Origin: Virgibacillus_P tibetensis
GTDB taxonomy: Bacteria; Bacillota; Bacilli; Bacillales; Amphibacillaceae
Direction of reading: 5' to 3'
DNA: 64,000 nt
NCBI RefSeq assembly: GCF_036026595.1
Contig: NZ_JARZFX010000010.1
Location: 1-64,000, forward strand
The position numbers were made by a program, and so were the translations under genes. Positions 34,731 through 44,077 of this stretch are shown here, one piece after another. The notes below the pieces were generated by a model. It was given only the letters and a program-made list of their open reading frames with translations, ran no database searches and was not told the DNA's origin. Position 1 is the first letter of the stretch, and the number at the start of each line of letters is the position of its first letter.

Positions 34731-35831
34731 TCACTGGCTTCCCATGATTTCATCAATAAACAGATTTAGGTTATCCTGTAAGGAGATAATCTCTCCCTTA
34801 TCTCCCATACGAACCATAGGTCGAGTCGGCTTTCTGGCATCAATAAACACAATTTCTGCCAACTGTCCGTTTGAAAGTCTCACCTTTGTGCCGATTGAAA
34901 AATTAGCCAAACTATCAATAAATGCCTTAACTACCTGTGGATCAAGCTTTGAAAACTGTTCTTTTTGTATTTCTTCAATCACTTTAAATGGAGACTGTTT
35001 TTCCTTGTAGATTCGCTCAGTAGTCATCGCATGATACATATCACAAACTGCAATTATACGTGCATAAATATGGATTTTTTCTTTAGTTAACCCAAGTGGA
35101 TAGCCACTCCCGTCCATACGTTCATGATGCTGCAGAACAGCTAACTTTACTGTTTGGGTAATTGTTGGAATAGATTCGACTAAGCGATATGAATACGTCG
35201 GGTGATTTTTCACCTCATCTATTTCCTGATACGTTAATGAACTGCTTTTCGTAACTATTGCTGGAGGTATTTTTGCCATACCACTATCACTTAAAAATCC
35301 TGCCAATCCGATTTGAAGCCATTCTCCTTTAGAAAAACCCATTTTCTTTCCTAAATAGGCTGAAAGGAGACCCACAGCTACTCCATGGTAATAGAAATAA
35401 TCCTTTTTGTTTGCATAATGATGAAGCGTGTATACTGCATTACTGATATCATCCATTCGTTCAAATAAGGGTATGATAACCCTTCTAATATAAGGCATGT
35501 CAATAGGAAAACCATTTTCCCATTTATTAAATAACACTTTATAAGTAGATACCGCTTGATGGTAATGATCTTTAAACAGTAGATTGGATTCATTATTTTC
35601 TTGTGAAAGCTCTTGCTCCGTTTCTTCCTCATGTACTTCTTTTGGTATAAATTCCTCTCCGTCTACTAGCTTGGAAGAAACATCTACCGAATGAATTAAG
35701 AATTTTTGTAAGAACAGAATATGCTCTTCATTTAAAATTGTTTTTTGTGGTATGAGTGCTTTATTTGATTTGCCTTTGACCTCATTTAATAACACACAGC
35801 CCGGAACAAGTTGTGATGGTTCCACACGCAT
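34731..35831 (-). CDS. HD-GYP domain protein with altered HD motif
   Basis: HD-GYP proteins usually hydrolyse cyclic di-GMP. The 366-residue protein has an uncharacterised N-terminal part (about 1-110) and an HD-GYP domain (about 120-330) with intact LQHHERMDGSGYPLGL. The upstream catalytic element, normally LLHDIGK, reads FLSDSGM, so the metal-ligand His is Ser and the Lys is absent; the Asp is kept. It may be catalytically weak or a binding protein. It lies between gyrA and yaaC, a position without such a gene in B. subtilis. The function is inferred only. Confidence 0.85.
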   Translation of the reverse strand: MRVEPSQLVPGCVLLNEVKGKSNKALIPQKTILNEEHILFLQKFLIHSVDVSSKLVDGEEFIPKEVHEEETEQELSQENNESNLLFKDHYHQAVSTYKVLFNKWENGFPIDMPYIRRVIIPLFERMDDISNAVYTLHHYANKKDYFYYHGVAVGLLSAYLGKKMGFSKGEWLQIGLAGFLSDSGMAKIPPAIVTKSSSLTYQEIDEVKNHPTYSYRLVESIPTITQTVKLAVLQHHERMDGSGYPLGLTKEKIHIYARIIAVCDMYHAMTTERIYKEKQSPFKVIEEIQKEQFSKLDPQVVKAFIDSLANFSIGTKVRLSNGQLAEIVFIDARKPTRPMVRMGDKGEIISLQDNLNLFIDEIMGSQ

Positions 35832-35874
35832 GTAATCCCCTCCCAGTAAGCCTAGTATTTATTATATAAATGCG

Positions 35875-36018
35875 TGTTCAAAAAGGTGCCGAATTAGAAG
35901 CGAGAAGATCGAGGCGGCGTAGCTTTGAGCAACGGAACGTATGCTATTAATACGTGAGTAGCGGAAAAGTAAGCCAACGAAGAGATTCGACGCTTATCAT
36001 TTGGTGACTTTTTGAACA
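35875..36018. repeat. 144-bp repeat element with TGTTCAAAAAG ends
   Basis: TGTTCAAAAAG (35875-35885) and CTTTTTGAACA (36008-36018) are perfect 11-bp inverted ends. The interior holds GCGAGAAGATCGAGGCGGC and GTATGCTATTAATACGTGAG. It lies between the HD-GYP gene and gyrA. I recall a similar sequence as a dispersed element of Bacillus genomes, but cannot check this here. Confidence 0.7.
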
Positions 36019-36030
36019 ACCTCTATAAGT

Positions 36031-36060
36031 AAGGTGACTCCAAAACACATGAGTCACCTT
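36031..36060. terminator. Terminator of gyrA
   Basis: AAGGTGACTC and GAGTCACCTT form a perfect 10-bp stem with a 10-nt loop, 18 bp past the gyrA stop. The T-tail on the minus strand is weak. Confidence 0.7.
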
Positions 36061-36077
36061 ACAACTAACTATTTACT

Positions 36078-38588
36078 TTACTCTTCCGATGGATCTTCTG
36101 TTTGATTGTCTTCCTCATTCACTACTTCTTCAGCAGTCTCTTCCATTTCTTCTTCTTCATCACGATCGATTCTTGCGACAGTTGCCACTTCTTCATCCTC
36201 CTGCAGACGAATTAAGCGCACTCCCATCGTATTACGACCAGTTTCTGAAATATCCACTACAGGGATACGGATCAATACACCAGCGACTGTAATTAACATC
36301 AGGTCTTCATCACCAGTAACAGCTTTAACAGCTACTACGCTACCTGTTTTATCTGTTAAATTACATGTGAAAATACCCTTACCTCCACGTTTAGTAATTC
36401 GATATTCCTTTTCAGGTGTTTGTTTTCCATACCCTTTATCGGTCACATGTAATATCTTGGAATCCTCCTGGAGTATTTCCATCGATACTACGTGATCGTC
36501 CTTGCGTAAGGAGATTCCCTTCACCCCGGCTGCAGTACGGCCCATAGATCGAATTTGATCTTCTGGGAAACGGATGAGATAACCATTTCTTGTTGCAATC
36601 ATCATGTCTTGATTTCCGTCAGTCAGCCGAACGGAAATCAGTTCGTCTTCCTCTCGTAAACCAACTGCGATCAACCCGCCTTTACGGATGTTTGCAAATT
36701 GTGCCAAGGTGGTTCGTTTCGATATTCCATGCCTTGTTGTAAAGAATAAGTAACTATCCTCACTGAATTCAGTAACCGAAATAACTGCGTTTACCCATTC
36801 CCCTTTTTCAATTTGCAGGAGGTTAATGATTGGAATACCCTTTGCGGTACGGCTAAACTCCGGAATTTCATATCCTTTAGCCCTGTATACTTTTCCTTTA
36901 TTTGTAAAGAAAAGAATCGTGTCATGGGTGGATGTGGATACTAAATGTTCAACAAAATCATCTTCATTTGTACCCATTCCCTGGATACCCCGTCCTCCAC
37001 GCTTTTGTGTGCGGTATGTTGATGATGGAAGACGTTTAATATACCCTTGATGTGTTAGTGTAATAACAATATTTTCTTCAGGTATTAGATCTTCATCTTC
37101 AAAGAAATCTGCACCACCAACGACCAGTTCTGTACGACGTTGGTCACCGTATCGCTCTTTTATTTCTGTAAGCTCTTCACGGATAATTTCCAGTACTTTT
37201 TCATCATCCGCTAAAATAGCTTTTAATTCATTAATAAGTTTTAAAAGTTCGTTATATTCGTTTTCGATCTTTTCACGTTCCAAGCCAGTAAGACGCTGCA
37301 AACGCATGTCCAAAATAGCTTGAGATTGTTTTTCAGTGAGGCTAAAGCGTTCGATTAGGCCATCACGTGCAATATCAGCTGTCTTCGAGTTACGAATAAG
37401 TGCAATTACTTCGTCCAGGTGATCTAATGCAATACGTAACCCTTCTAAAATATGGGCACGTGCTTCCGCTTTACGTAATTCAAACTCTGTACGACGTTTG
37501 ATAATCACTTTCTGGTGATCTAAGTAATGTTCCAAGCATTGTTTTATAGTAAGCACTTTAGGCTGTCCATCTACTAATGCCAGCATATTGACCCCAAAGG
37601 TAGTTTGCAGTGCTGTGTACTTATACAAATTATTTAAAACTACATTAGCATTAACATCACGGCGAAGTTCCATAACAATACGCATACCGTTACGGTCAGA
37701 CTCATCTCGTAAGTCTGTAATACCATCAACTCGCTTATCACGAACCAGCTCAGCAATTTTCTCAATCAGTCTTGCTTTATTAACCTGATATGGAAGTTCA
37801 GTCACTAGGATTGTAGCCTTACCGTTTGCTTTTTCTTCAATATTAACCTCAGCACGAACTGTAATAGAACCTTTTCCTGTTTCGTATGCTTTGCGAATAC
37901 CACTTCGGCCGAGAATTAAACCGGCAGTTGGAAAGTCCGGTCCATGAATATGATTTTCCATCAGTTCATCAATTGTAATCTCAGGATCCCTGCTAACAGC
38001 CAGAACAGCATCAATTGTTTCACCAAGATTATGTGGTGGTATGTTGGTTGCCATGCCTACTGCGATACCTGATGCTCCATTGACAAGTAAGTTGGGAAAA
38101 CGAGCAGGGAAAACAACTGGTTCCCGTTCACTACCATCATAGTTATCTGCATAATCTATTGTATCTTTATTGATATCACGTAATAATTCCATCGAAATCT
38201 TAGACATTCTTGCTTCTGTATAACGCATAGCAGCAGCAGAATCGCCATCTACAGACCCAAAGTTTCCGTGTCCGTCTACCAGCATATTACGGTAGCTGAA
38301 GTCCTGTGCCATCCGAACCATAGCTTCATATACCGCTGAATCACCATGTGGGTGGTACTTACCGATAACTTCTCCGACAATACGTGCAGATTTCTTATAC
38401 GCTTTGTCAGAGTGCATACCAAGATCATTCATTGCGTATAATATTCTACGATGAACAGGCTTAAGGCCATCACGTACATCCGGAAGGGCACGAGCCACAA
38501 TAACACTCATTGCATAATCTAAGAAAGATGTACGCATTTCCTGGCTGATATTTATCTCTTTAACATTAGAACGTTGTTGATCCGCCAT
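36078..38588 (-). CDS. gyrA: DNA gyrase subunit A
   Basis: GyrA cuts and passes DNA to introduce negative supercoils, with GyrB. The 836-residue protein has the active-site Tyr in AAMRYTEARMS (about residue 122), the quinolone-determining region PHGDSAVYEAMVRMAQ with the wild-type Ser, and the C-terminal wrapping domain with the GyrA box in QKRGGRGIQ. The acidic tail (EEEEMEETAEE) is longer than in many species. I chose the ATG at 38588 with GGAGGT 9 bp upstream; the GTG at 38609 would place that site inside the gene. Confidence 0.97.
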   Translation of the reverse strand: MADQQRSNVKEINISQEMRTSFLDYAMSVIVARALPDVRDGLKPVHRRILYAMNDLGMHSDKAYKKSARIVGEVIGKYHPHGDSAVYEAMVRMAQDFSYRNMLVDGHGNFGSVDGDSAAAMRYTEARMSKISMELLRDINKDTIDYADNYDGSEREPVVFPARFPNLLVNGASGIAVGMATNIPPHNLGETIDAVLAVSRDPEITIDELMENHIHGPDFPTAGLILGRSGIRKAYETGKGSITVRAEVNIEEKANGKATILVTELPYQVNKARLIEKIAELVRDKRVDGITDLRDESDRNGMRIVMELRRDVNANVVLNNLYKYTALQTTFGVNMLALVDGQPKVLTIKQCLEHYLDHQKVIIKRRTEFELRKAEARAHILEGLRIALDHLDEVIALIRNSKTADIARDGLIERFSLTEKQSQAILDMRLQRLTGLEREKIENEYNELLKLINELKAILADDEKVLEIIREELTEIKERYGDQRRTELVVGGADFFEDEDLIPEENIVITLTHQGYIKRLPSSTYRTQKRGGRGIQGMGTNEDDFVEHLVSTSTHDTILFFTNKGKVYRAKGYEIPEFSRTAKGIPIINLLQIEKGEWVNAVISVTEFSEDSYLFFTTRHGISKRTTLAQFANIRKGGLIAVGLREEDELISVRLTDGNQDMMIATRNGYLIRFPEDQIRSMGRTAAGVKGISLRKDDHVVSMEILQEDSKILHVTDKGYGKQTPEKEYRITKRGGKGIFTCNLTDKTGSVVAVKAVTGDEDLMLITVAGVLIRIPVVDISETGRNTMGVRLIRLQEDEEVATVARIDRDEEEEMEETAEEVVNEEDNQTEDPSEE

Positions 38589-38738
38589 TGAATTACTACC
38601 TCCATTCACTATTACAGGAAGTGCTTACAGGTGTTTTTTGATTTCGAATCGTACCCTGTTAAGTCAGCCTATCCACTATAGTGGTTACAATTATCTATAT
38701 CGTTTTTTACTCGGTTAAATATGTCTTAACTAGTTATT

Positions 38739-40664
38739 CTATATATCTAAATTCTTAACATATTGTGCATTATCTTCTATAAAGTTTCTTCGTGGTTCAA
38801 CCTTATCGCCCATTAACATATCAAAAACCTGGTCAGCGTCTATCGCATCACGCAGTTCAACCTGAAGCAGTGTACGGGATTCGGGATCCATTGTAGTTTC
38901 CCAAAGCTGAGTAGCATTCATCTCACCAAGACCTTTATAACGTTGTAATCCGGGCTTTGGTAATTTAGGCAGTTCACTAATTATCCGTTCCATTTCTTTT
39001 TCGTCATAAGCATAATGTGCAGCTTTTCCTTGTTGCACTTTATATAGTGGTGGCTGTGCAATATAAATGAAGCCATTTTCAATCAGTGGTCGCATATAAC
39101 GATAAAAGAATGTTAATAGTAAAGTACGGATATGGGCGCCATCCACATCGGCATCTGTCATGATAACTACTTTATGATATCGTGCTTTAGAAATATCAAA
39201 TTCTTCTGCAACACCAGCACCAAGTGCAGTAATCATCGCCCGTACTTCATTATTGGATAAAATTTTATCCAAGCGTGCTTTTTCCACGTTTAAAATCTTA
39301 CCACGTAGTGGAAGAATAGCCTGGAAGTGGCGGTCACGCCCTTGTTTTGCAGACCCTCCAGCTGAGTCACCCTCTACAATATAAAGCTCACTTATTCGTG
39401 CATCTTTAGACGAACAATCAGCCAGCTTCCCAGGTAGATTGGATATTTCCAACGCACTTTTCCTTCGGGTCAGCTCACGTGCCTTTTTCGCAGCTGCTCT
39501 TGCGCGAGAAGCCATTAATCCCTTTTCGACAACTATTTTAGCTACCGTAGGATTCTCGAATAAAAATTTAGAAAACAGCTCACTGAATACCGAATCAGTA
39601 ACGGTACGAACCTCACTATTACCAAGCTTTGTTTTTGTTTGTCCTTCAAATTGTGGATCAGGATGTTTAATTGACACGATAGCAGTTAGGCCTTCGCGTA
39701 CATCATCTCCACTCAAGTTCGGGTCATTTTCTTTAAATAGATTGTTCTTCCTTGCATAATCATTTATTACACGTGTTAATCCGGTTTTAAATCCAAACTC
39801 ATGCGTACCACCCTCATACGTGTTTATGTTGTTCGCATAAGAGTAAAGATTACTTGCAAAACCATCATTATATTGAATAGCAACTTCAACACTTATCCCC
39901 TGTTCTGATCCTTCAGCATAAAATGGCTCATGCAATACCTCTTTATTACGGTTGATATATTCTACGTAGGAGCGTATGCCGCCTTCATAATAATAATTAA
40001 CAGGCTCTTCATCTGTACGTTTATCTTCAATTGTTATTGTTATTTCTTTATTTAAAAATGCCAATTCACGTAAACGCTGAGCTAATATTTCAAAATTAAA
40101 CTCAATGGTTTCACTAAAAATATCCGGATCTGGAGAGAAATGCGTCACTGTTCCAGTTATATCTGTATCTCCAACAATTTCTATTTCACCTTGTGGCACA
40201 CCTTTTTTAAATTGTAAGTAATGAACTTTATTATCACGGTGAACATGAACTTCAAGACTGGTAGACAAAGCATTTACAACGGAAGCACCTACACCATGCA
40301 GTCCTCCTGAAACTTTATAACCACCACCGCCGAATTTACCCCCGGCATGGAGAACAGTCATGATCACTTCAAGCGCTGGTCTTCCTGTTTTCTTCTGAAT
40401 ATCAACTGGAATTCCACGCCCATTGTCTTTTACTGTTATACTATTGTCTTTTTCAATTATTACTTGAATATGATCACAATAACCGGCTAAAGCCTCATCA
40501 ATACTATTATCAACAATTTCCCATACAAGGTGGTGTAAACCCTTTTCACTTGTAGTACCAATATACATACTAGGTCTTTTGCGAACCGCTTCCAGCCCTT
40601 CAAGTACCTGAATCTGATCTGCGCCATATGCTTGTTCTTTTGTAACCTTATTATCTGTCGACAT
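38739..40664 (-). CDS. gyrB: DNA gyrase subunit B
   Basis: GyrB supplies the ATPase and Toprim functions of gyrase. The 641-residue protein has the GHKL motifs (VDNSIDEALAGYCD, NGRGIPVDI, GGLHGVGASVVNAL), the Toprim EGDSAGGSAKQGRD and DADVDGAHI, and the PLRGKILNVEKA linker. An upstream ATG at 40697 lacks a ribosome site; the ATG at 40664 begins the conserved N-terminus. It precedes gyrA by about 150 bp and follows remB. Confidence 0.96.
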   Translation of the reverse strand: MSTDNKVTKEQAYGADQIQVLEGLEAVRKRPSMYIGTTSEKGLHHLVWEIVDNSIDEALAGYCDHIQVIIEKDNSITVKDNGRGIPVDIQKKTGRPALEVIMTVLHAGGKFGGGGYKVSGGLHGVGASVVNALSTSLEVHVHRDNKVHYLQFKKGVPQGEIEIVGDTDITGTVTHFSPDPDIFSETIEFNFEILAQRLRELAFLNKEITITIEDKRTDEEPVNYYYEGGIRSYVEYINRNKEVLHEPFYAEGSEQGISVEVAIQYNDGFASNLYSYANNINTYEGGTHEFGFKTGLTRVINDYARKNNLFKENDPNLSGDDVREGLTAIVSIKHPDPQFEGQTKTKLGNSEVRTVTDSVFSELFSKFLFENPTVAKIVVEKGLMASRARAAAKKARELTRRKSALEISNLPGKLADCSSKDARISELYIVEGDSAGGSAKQGRDRHFQAILPLRGKILNVEKARLDKILSNNEVRAMITALGAGVAEEFDISKARYHKVVIMTDADVDGAHIRTLLLTFFYRYMRPLIENGFIYIAQPPLYKVQQGKAAHYAYDEKEMERIISELPKLPKPGLQRYKGLGEMNATQLWETTMDPESRTLLQVELRDAIDADQVFDMLMGDKVEPRRNFIEDNAQYVKNLDI

Positions 40665-40719
40665 GTTTTCACACCCATTTCTTTTTCTTAAACACATTGC
40701 ACATACTATGTTATGTTTT

Positions 40720-40998
40720 TTATTCGAGCTCGTCTGAAAAATCGTCTAACTTACTAATCGTTGAAATCATACTTGCTCGTTTCTTTAATGTTGAAACAGA
40801 TAACGTACTGTAATAGATTACATCTCTTGTAATCATTACAGACTTAGCATCCACTGTTGGTCCCACAACAATTTTTTTCTTACTTGACTCTGTCATCATT
40901 TCTTCCATGATAATCGAGGAGGATATTAAATTATAATCAATTATTGCAATAACATCCTTTGACCTGATCACATTATTATTCCCTATATGAATAAACAT
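40720..40998 (-). CDS. remB: Extracellular matrix regulator RemB (YaaB, DUF370)
   Basis: A 92-residue DUF370 protein related to RemA, which regulates biofilm matrix and osmoprotection genes; RemB contributes to matrix gene activation in B. subtilis. The N-terminal MFIHIGNNNVIRSKDVIAII is characteristic. It lies between recF and gyrB as yaaB does in Bacillus. Confidence 0.92.
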   Translation of the reverse strand: MFIHIGNNNVIRSKDVIAIIDYNLISSSIIMEEMMTESSKKKIVVGPTVDAKSVMITRDVIYYSTLSVSTLKKRASMISTISKLDDFSDELE

Positions 40999-41013
40999 CG
41001 TATCCCTCCGACA

Positions 41014-42126
41014 TTATGTAACTACCTTCCCATCGTGTACTCTAATTATTTCTGCTTTTTCAAGTGTCTTATGGTTAATACCTTCAACACTGGTAGTGGA
41101 TACAAAGGTTTGCACTTTTCCTTGAATTGTATTTAATAAATGTGATTGCCTGTAATCATCCAGCTCACTCAGTACATCATCAAGGAGTAAAACAGGGTAT
41201 TCGCCAACCTCATTATAAATGAGTTCTATCTCTGCCAGCTTTACTGATAAAGCTGTTGTCCGCTGTTGACCTTGAGACCCGTAAGTCTGAACATCTTTAT
41301 TATTCACATAGAAGATGAGATCATCTCGGTGTGGACCAATTAATGTGGTTCCACGCTCCACTTCTTTCTCCTGGATCTCATGAAATTTATTTAAATAGAT
41401 AGATTCTATTTTTTCCTTATTTACCTCTTCTGATACTTCAATTGAGGGATTGTACTTAATTTCAAGCTTTTCGAGCTGCCGACTTATCCCATAATGGATC
41501 GGACTTGCCCATTTACGTAATAAATCTAAAAAAACAAACCGCCTTTCCAATAGGGTGGCAGCATGTTCTACCAGTTGTTCTGTTAAAATATCTAACATTG
41601 TTTTGTCTTGTTTTTGTTTTCGCTGCATTTGTTTTAATAAATGATTTCGTTGTTTAAGAATCTTTTGATATTGCCCCAGGTGATAGATGTATCTTGGCTG
41701 TATTTGCCCAAGCTCCATATCTATAAAACGTCTGCGAATTTGGGGAGATCCTTTTACCAGCGTTAAATCTTCTGGTGCAAACATAACCACATTCAATGCA
41801 CCAATGTAGTTACTCAATCGTTTTTGTTCTATTCTATTTAACTTCGCCTTCTTTCCTTTTGAAGAAATTATAACTTCAAGTGGAAAAGCCCGGTTTCGTT
41901 TCGTAATCCTACCTTCTATTTTAGCATATTCTTTATCCCATTGGATAAGTTCTTTTTCACGTGTGGTGCGATGGGACTTCGTAAAAGCCAATAAATAAAT
42001 AGCCTCCATCAAATTGGTTTTCCCTTGCGCATTTTCTCCAATAATGACATTGATTTTATCATCAAAAGAAATAGCTAATTTTTCATAATTCCGGTAGTTT
42101 TTTAATTGTAACTGCTCAATGTGCAT
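41014..42126 (-). CDS. recF: DNA replication/repair ATPase RecF
   Basis: RecF is an SMC-like ATPase that helps RecOR load RecA at gaps. The 370-residue protein has Walker A GENAQGKTNLMEAI (about residues 30-43), the signature YGSQGQQRTTALSVKLAE and Walker B PVLLLDDVLSELD. It lies between yaaA and remB, in the dnaA-dnaN-yaaA-recF-remB-gyrBA order. Confidence 0.96.
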   Translation of the reverse strand: MHIEQLQLKNYRNYEKLAISFDDKINVIIGENAQGKTNLMEAIYLLAFTKSHRTTREKELIQWDKEYAKIEGRITKRNRAFPLEVIISSKGKKAKLNRIEQKRLSNYIGALNVVMFAPEDLTLVKGSPQIRRRFIDMELGQIQPRYIYHLGQYQKILKQRNHLLKQMQRKQKQDKTMLDILTEQLVEHAATLLERRFVFLDLLRKWASPIHYGISRQLEKLEIKYNPSIEVSEEVNKEKIESIYLNKFHEIQEKEVERGTTLIGPHRDDLIFYVNNKDVQTYGSQGQQRTTALSVKLAEIELIYNEVGEYPVLLLDDVLSELDDYRQSHLLNTIQGKVQTFVSTTSVEGINHKTLEKAEIIRVHDGKVVT

Positions 42127-42202
42127 GCAAATTCCTCATTAATTTTTTATATGGTACATAATGTATAAATTGAGATCTGTACTACTTAGGTTTAAAGAAT
42201 AG

Positions 42203-42265
42203 GCCACGTCCGGCTTCTAGTGGGCGCTTGCATTTTTGTTCACAAAGTTTAATTCACAGACGTGG
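42203..42265. repeat. Intergenic repeat with GCCACGTCC end (second copy)
   Basis: GCCACGTCCGGCTTCTAGTGG (42203-42223) resembles 17426-17446. The other end, AGACGTGG (42258-42265), is inverted to it. It lies between yaaA and recF and is 63 bp, shorter than the 17.4 kb copy. Confidence 0.45.
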
Positions 42266-42299
42266 TATTATCTTACAAAAACAATATTCGACAGCTTTT

Positions 42300-42530
42300 T
42301 TAGTGTGTGCTTTCACTCGAACTGACTATATAAGATCCAATGTCTTCTATCTCGACAACATCATCAGGGTATAACTTTCTTCCACGACGGTGTTCTAATT
42401 CACCATTTACCAGAACACCAGCATCCTGCAGAAATGCTTTTACCATTCCGCCGGATTCAAGAATATTTGCAAGCTTTATGAACTGTCCCAACGTAATATA
42501 ATCTGTTTTTATTTCAATGTTTTCTTGCAT
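42300..42530 (-). CDS. yaaA: S4-domain RNA-binding protein YaaA
   Basis: A 76-residue protein of the S4 RNA-binding type (YaaA/RlbA), probably bound to ribosomes or rRNA. It shows YITLGQFIKLANILESGG, LVNGELEHRRGRKLYPDD and the C-terminal strand. It is in its usual place between dnaN and recF. Confidence 0.93.
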   Translation of the reverse strand: MQENIEIKTDYITLGQFIKLANILESGGMVKAFLQDAGVLVNGELEHRRGRKLYPDDVVEIEDIGSYIVSSSESTH

Positions 42531-42693
42531 TTTATCACCAATTCTTTTGTATTTAGAATTCCAATTATTTTTTAAAAGACCTTTAAACCTATTCTACTAA
42601 AGAATTTGCTTAAAGGGAAGGTAAGACCCTTTATTTACGAAAATAACGCTTGATTGCCCTTAAAATAGCTAATTCGATCTAAATAAACAGAAT

Positions 42694-42724
42694 AAAGCTC
42701 TTATCAGTCAAAGATAAGAGCTTT
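42694..42724 (-). terminator. Terminator of dnaN
   Basis: AAAGCTCTTATC and GATAAGAGCTTT form a perfect 12-bp stem with a 7-nt loop, 14 bp beyond the dnaN stop. The T-tract on the minus strand is short. Confidence 0.8.
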
Positions 42725-42737
42725 TATCCGTTGGTTA

Positions 42738-43874
42738 TTAATAGGTTCTTACTGGGAGTATTAATTGTAAAATAGGATCTTCGTTAGCTGGTTTAATAAT
42801 AAATGGCCTCATTGCTCCCGTAAATTCAATTTGCACTTCATCATATTCAATGGCTTTTAGTGCATCAATCATATATTTAGAACTAAACGATATCTTTAAT
42901 TCTTCACCTTCAATTGATTGAACTGTAATCTCCTCTGAAACTGTACCTACTTCTGGTGAATTACTTGTTATTTCTACCTGATTGTCTCCTTGTGTATTTA
43001 AACGAACTACATTGTTTCTCTCTTCTTTAGCGAGAAGAGAAGCTCGGTCAATTGTCTGGAGTAACTCTTTTGTTTTTACATGCAATGTGGTTTTGCTTTG
43101 ATCTGGAATTAAGCGAGATGTCTCCGGGTAATTTCCATCGAGCAGTCGTGACAGAAAATTTAAATGCCTGGTACGAAATAGAATCTGATTATTCGTCACA
43201 CTGATCTCAACAGCATCTTCCGTATCATTAAGAATTTTATTTAATTCATTAAGACTCTTACCTGGAACTACAACACTTGAAAATTCAGTACTCCCATTAA
43301 CTATTGGTATCTCACGAGATGCTAGTCTATGACTGTCCGTTGCAGTAAATGTTAGCTTATTATTCTCTAGTTTAATATGAACTCCTGTCAGGATAGGACG
43401 CGTTTCCATAGTGGAAACTGCAAAAACAGTTTGTTTAATCATGCTTTTTAATAGATCAGTTGGCATTTCGAAGTTATCATCCGTTTGCATTTTAGGTAGT
43501 TGCGGGTATTCTTCTGCATCCTGTCCATTAAGATTAAATTCTGCTTTTCCAGAACGTATTGTTATTTTCAGATTATCATCTGCCTCAATTTCTACTGTGT
43601 TTTCAGGTAGTTTTCGAACAATATCCGGGAAATACTTTGCCTGCAGTACGATGCTGCCTTCTTCAATATGCTCGACGTTAACGTTACCATCTTCTTCTGC
43701 TGGAATATAGGACTCAATTGAAATATCGGAATCACTTCCAGTTAAAGTTATTCCATGTTGTTTAGCTTCAATTTTCATTCCCGATAAGATTGGAATTACC
43801 GTTCGGGATGAAATAGCTTTCATCACATCTTGAACACTTGCTATTAATTGATCACGTCTGATAATAAATTTCAT
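42738..43874 (-). CDS. dnaN: DNA polymerase III beta clamp DnaN
   Basis: DnaN is the sliding clamp that tethers polymerase and binds YabA, MutS and others. The 378-residue protein begins MKFIIRRDQLIASVQDVMKA and ends LQLILPVRTY, the normal beta-clamp C-terminus. An upstream ATG at 43889 would cover the GGAGG; the ATG at 43874 has it 8 bp upstream. It is separated from dnaA by the oriC unwinding region. Confidence 0.97.
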   Translation of the reverse strand: MKFIIRRDQLIASVQDVMKAISSRTVIPILSGMKIEAKQHGITLTGSDSDISIESYIPAEEDGNVNVEHIEEGSIVLQAKYFPDIVRKLPENTVEIEADDNLKITIRSGKAEFNLNGQDAEEYPQLPKMQTDDNFEMPTDLLKSMIKQTVFAVSTMETRPILTGVHIKLENNKLTFTATDSHRLASREIPIVNGSTEFSSVVVPGKSLNELNKILNDTEDAVEISVTNNQILFRTRHLNFLSRLLDGNYPETSRLIPDQSKTTLHVKTKELLQTIDRASLLAKEERNNVVRLNTQGDNQVEITSNSPEVGTVSEEITVQSIEGEELKISFSSKYMIDALKAIEYDEVQIEFTGAMRPFIIKPANEDPILQLILPVRTY

Positions 43875-43892
43875 AAATAAATCCTCCAATTG

Positions 43893-43946
43893 AGTTCTAT
43901 ATATATATTTTGTTTATAGAACTTACAGTAATAATAGTAATAAGGG
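43893..43946. other. oriC unwinding region: DnaA-trios and AT-rich inverted repeat
   Basis: On the minus strand the sequence CCC is followed by TTA TTA CTA TTA TTA CTG (43943-43926), six consecutive triplets of the DnaA-trio type that guide DnaA onto single strands in B. subtilis. Beyond it is an AT-rich stretch with a 9-bp inverted repeat, AGTTCTATA (43893-43901) and TATAGAACT (43915-43923). This region lies immediately before the dnaN ribosome site and is the likely duplex unwinding element. Confidence 0.8.
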
Positions 43947-43955
43947 CTGTGATTA

Positions 43956-44008
43956 TGTGTATAAGTGCATTTTATACTACTCGCCTATAGTTATCCCCAT
44001 GTGTATAA
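43956..44008. other. DnaA boxes downstream of dnaA (oriC second half)
   Basis: TGTGTATAA at 43956-43964 and 44000-44008 and TTATCCCCA at 43991-43999 each differ from the TTATCCACA consensus (or its reverse) at one position. The last two abut head to head. They lie directly next to the DnaA-trio run, the same arrangement as in B. subtilis incC. Confidence 0.8.
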
Positions 44009-44077
44009 CTTGTTTGTAAGGTTGCACACTCATACACACTATTCACACAAGTTATGAACACCTACGTTAAGATGCAA

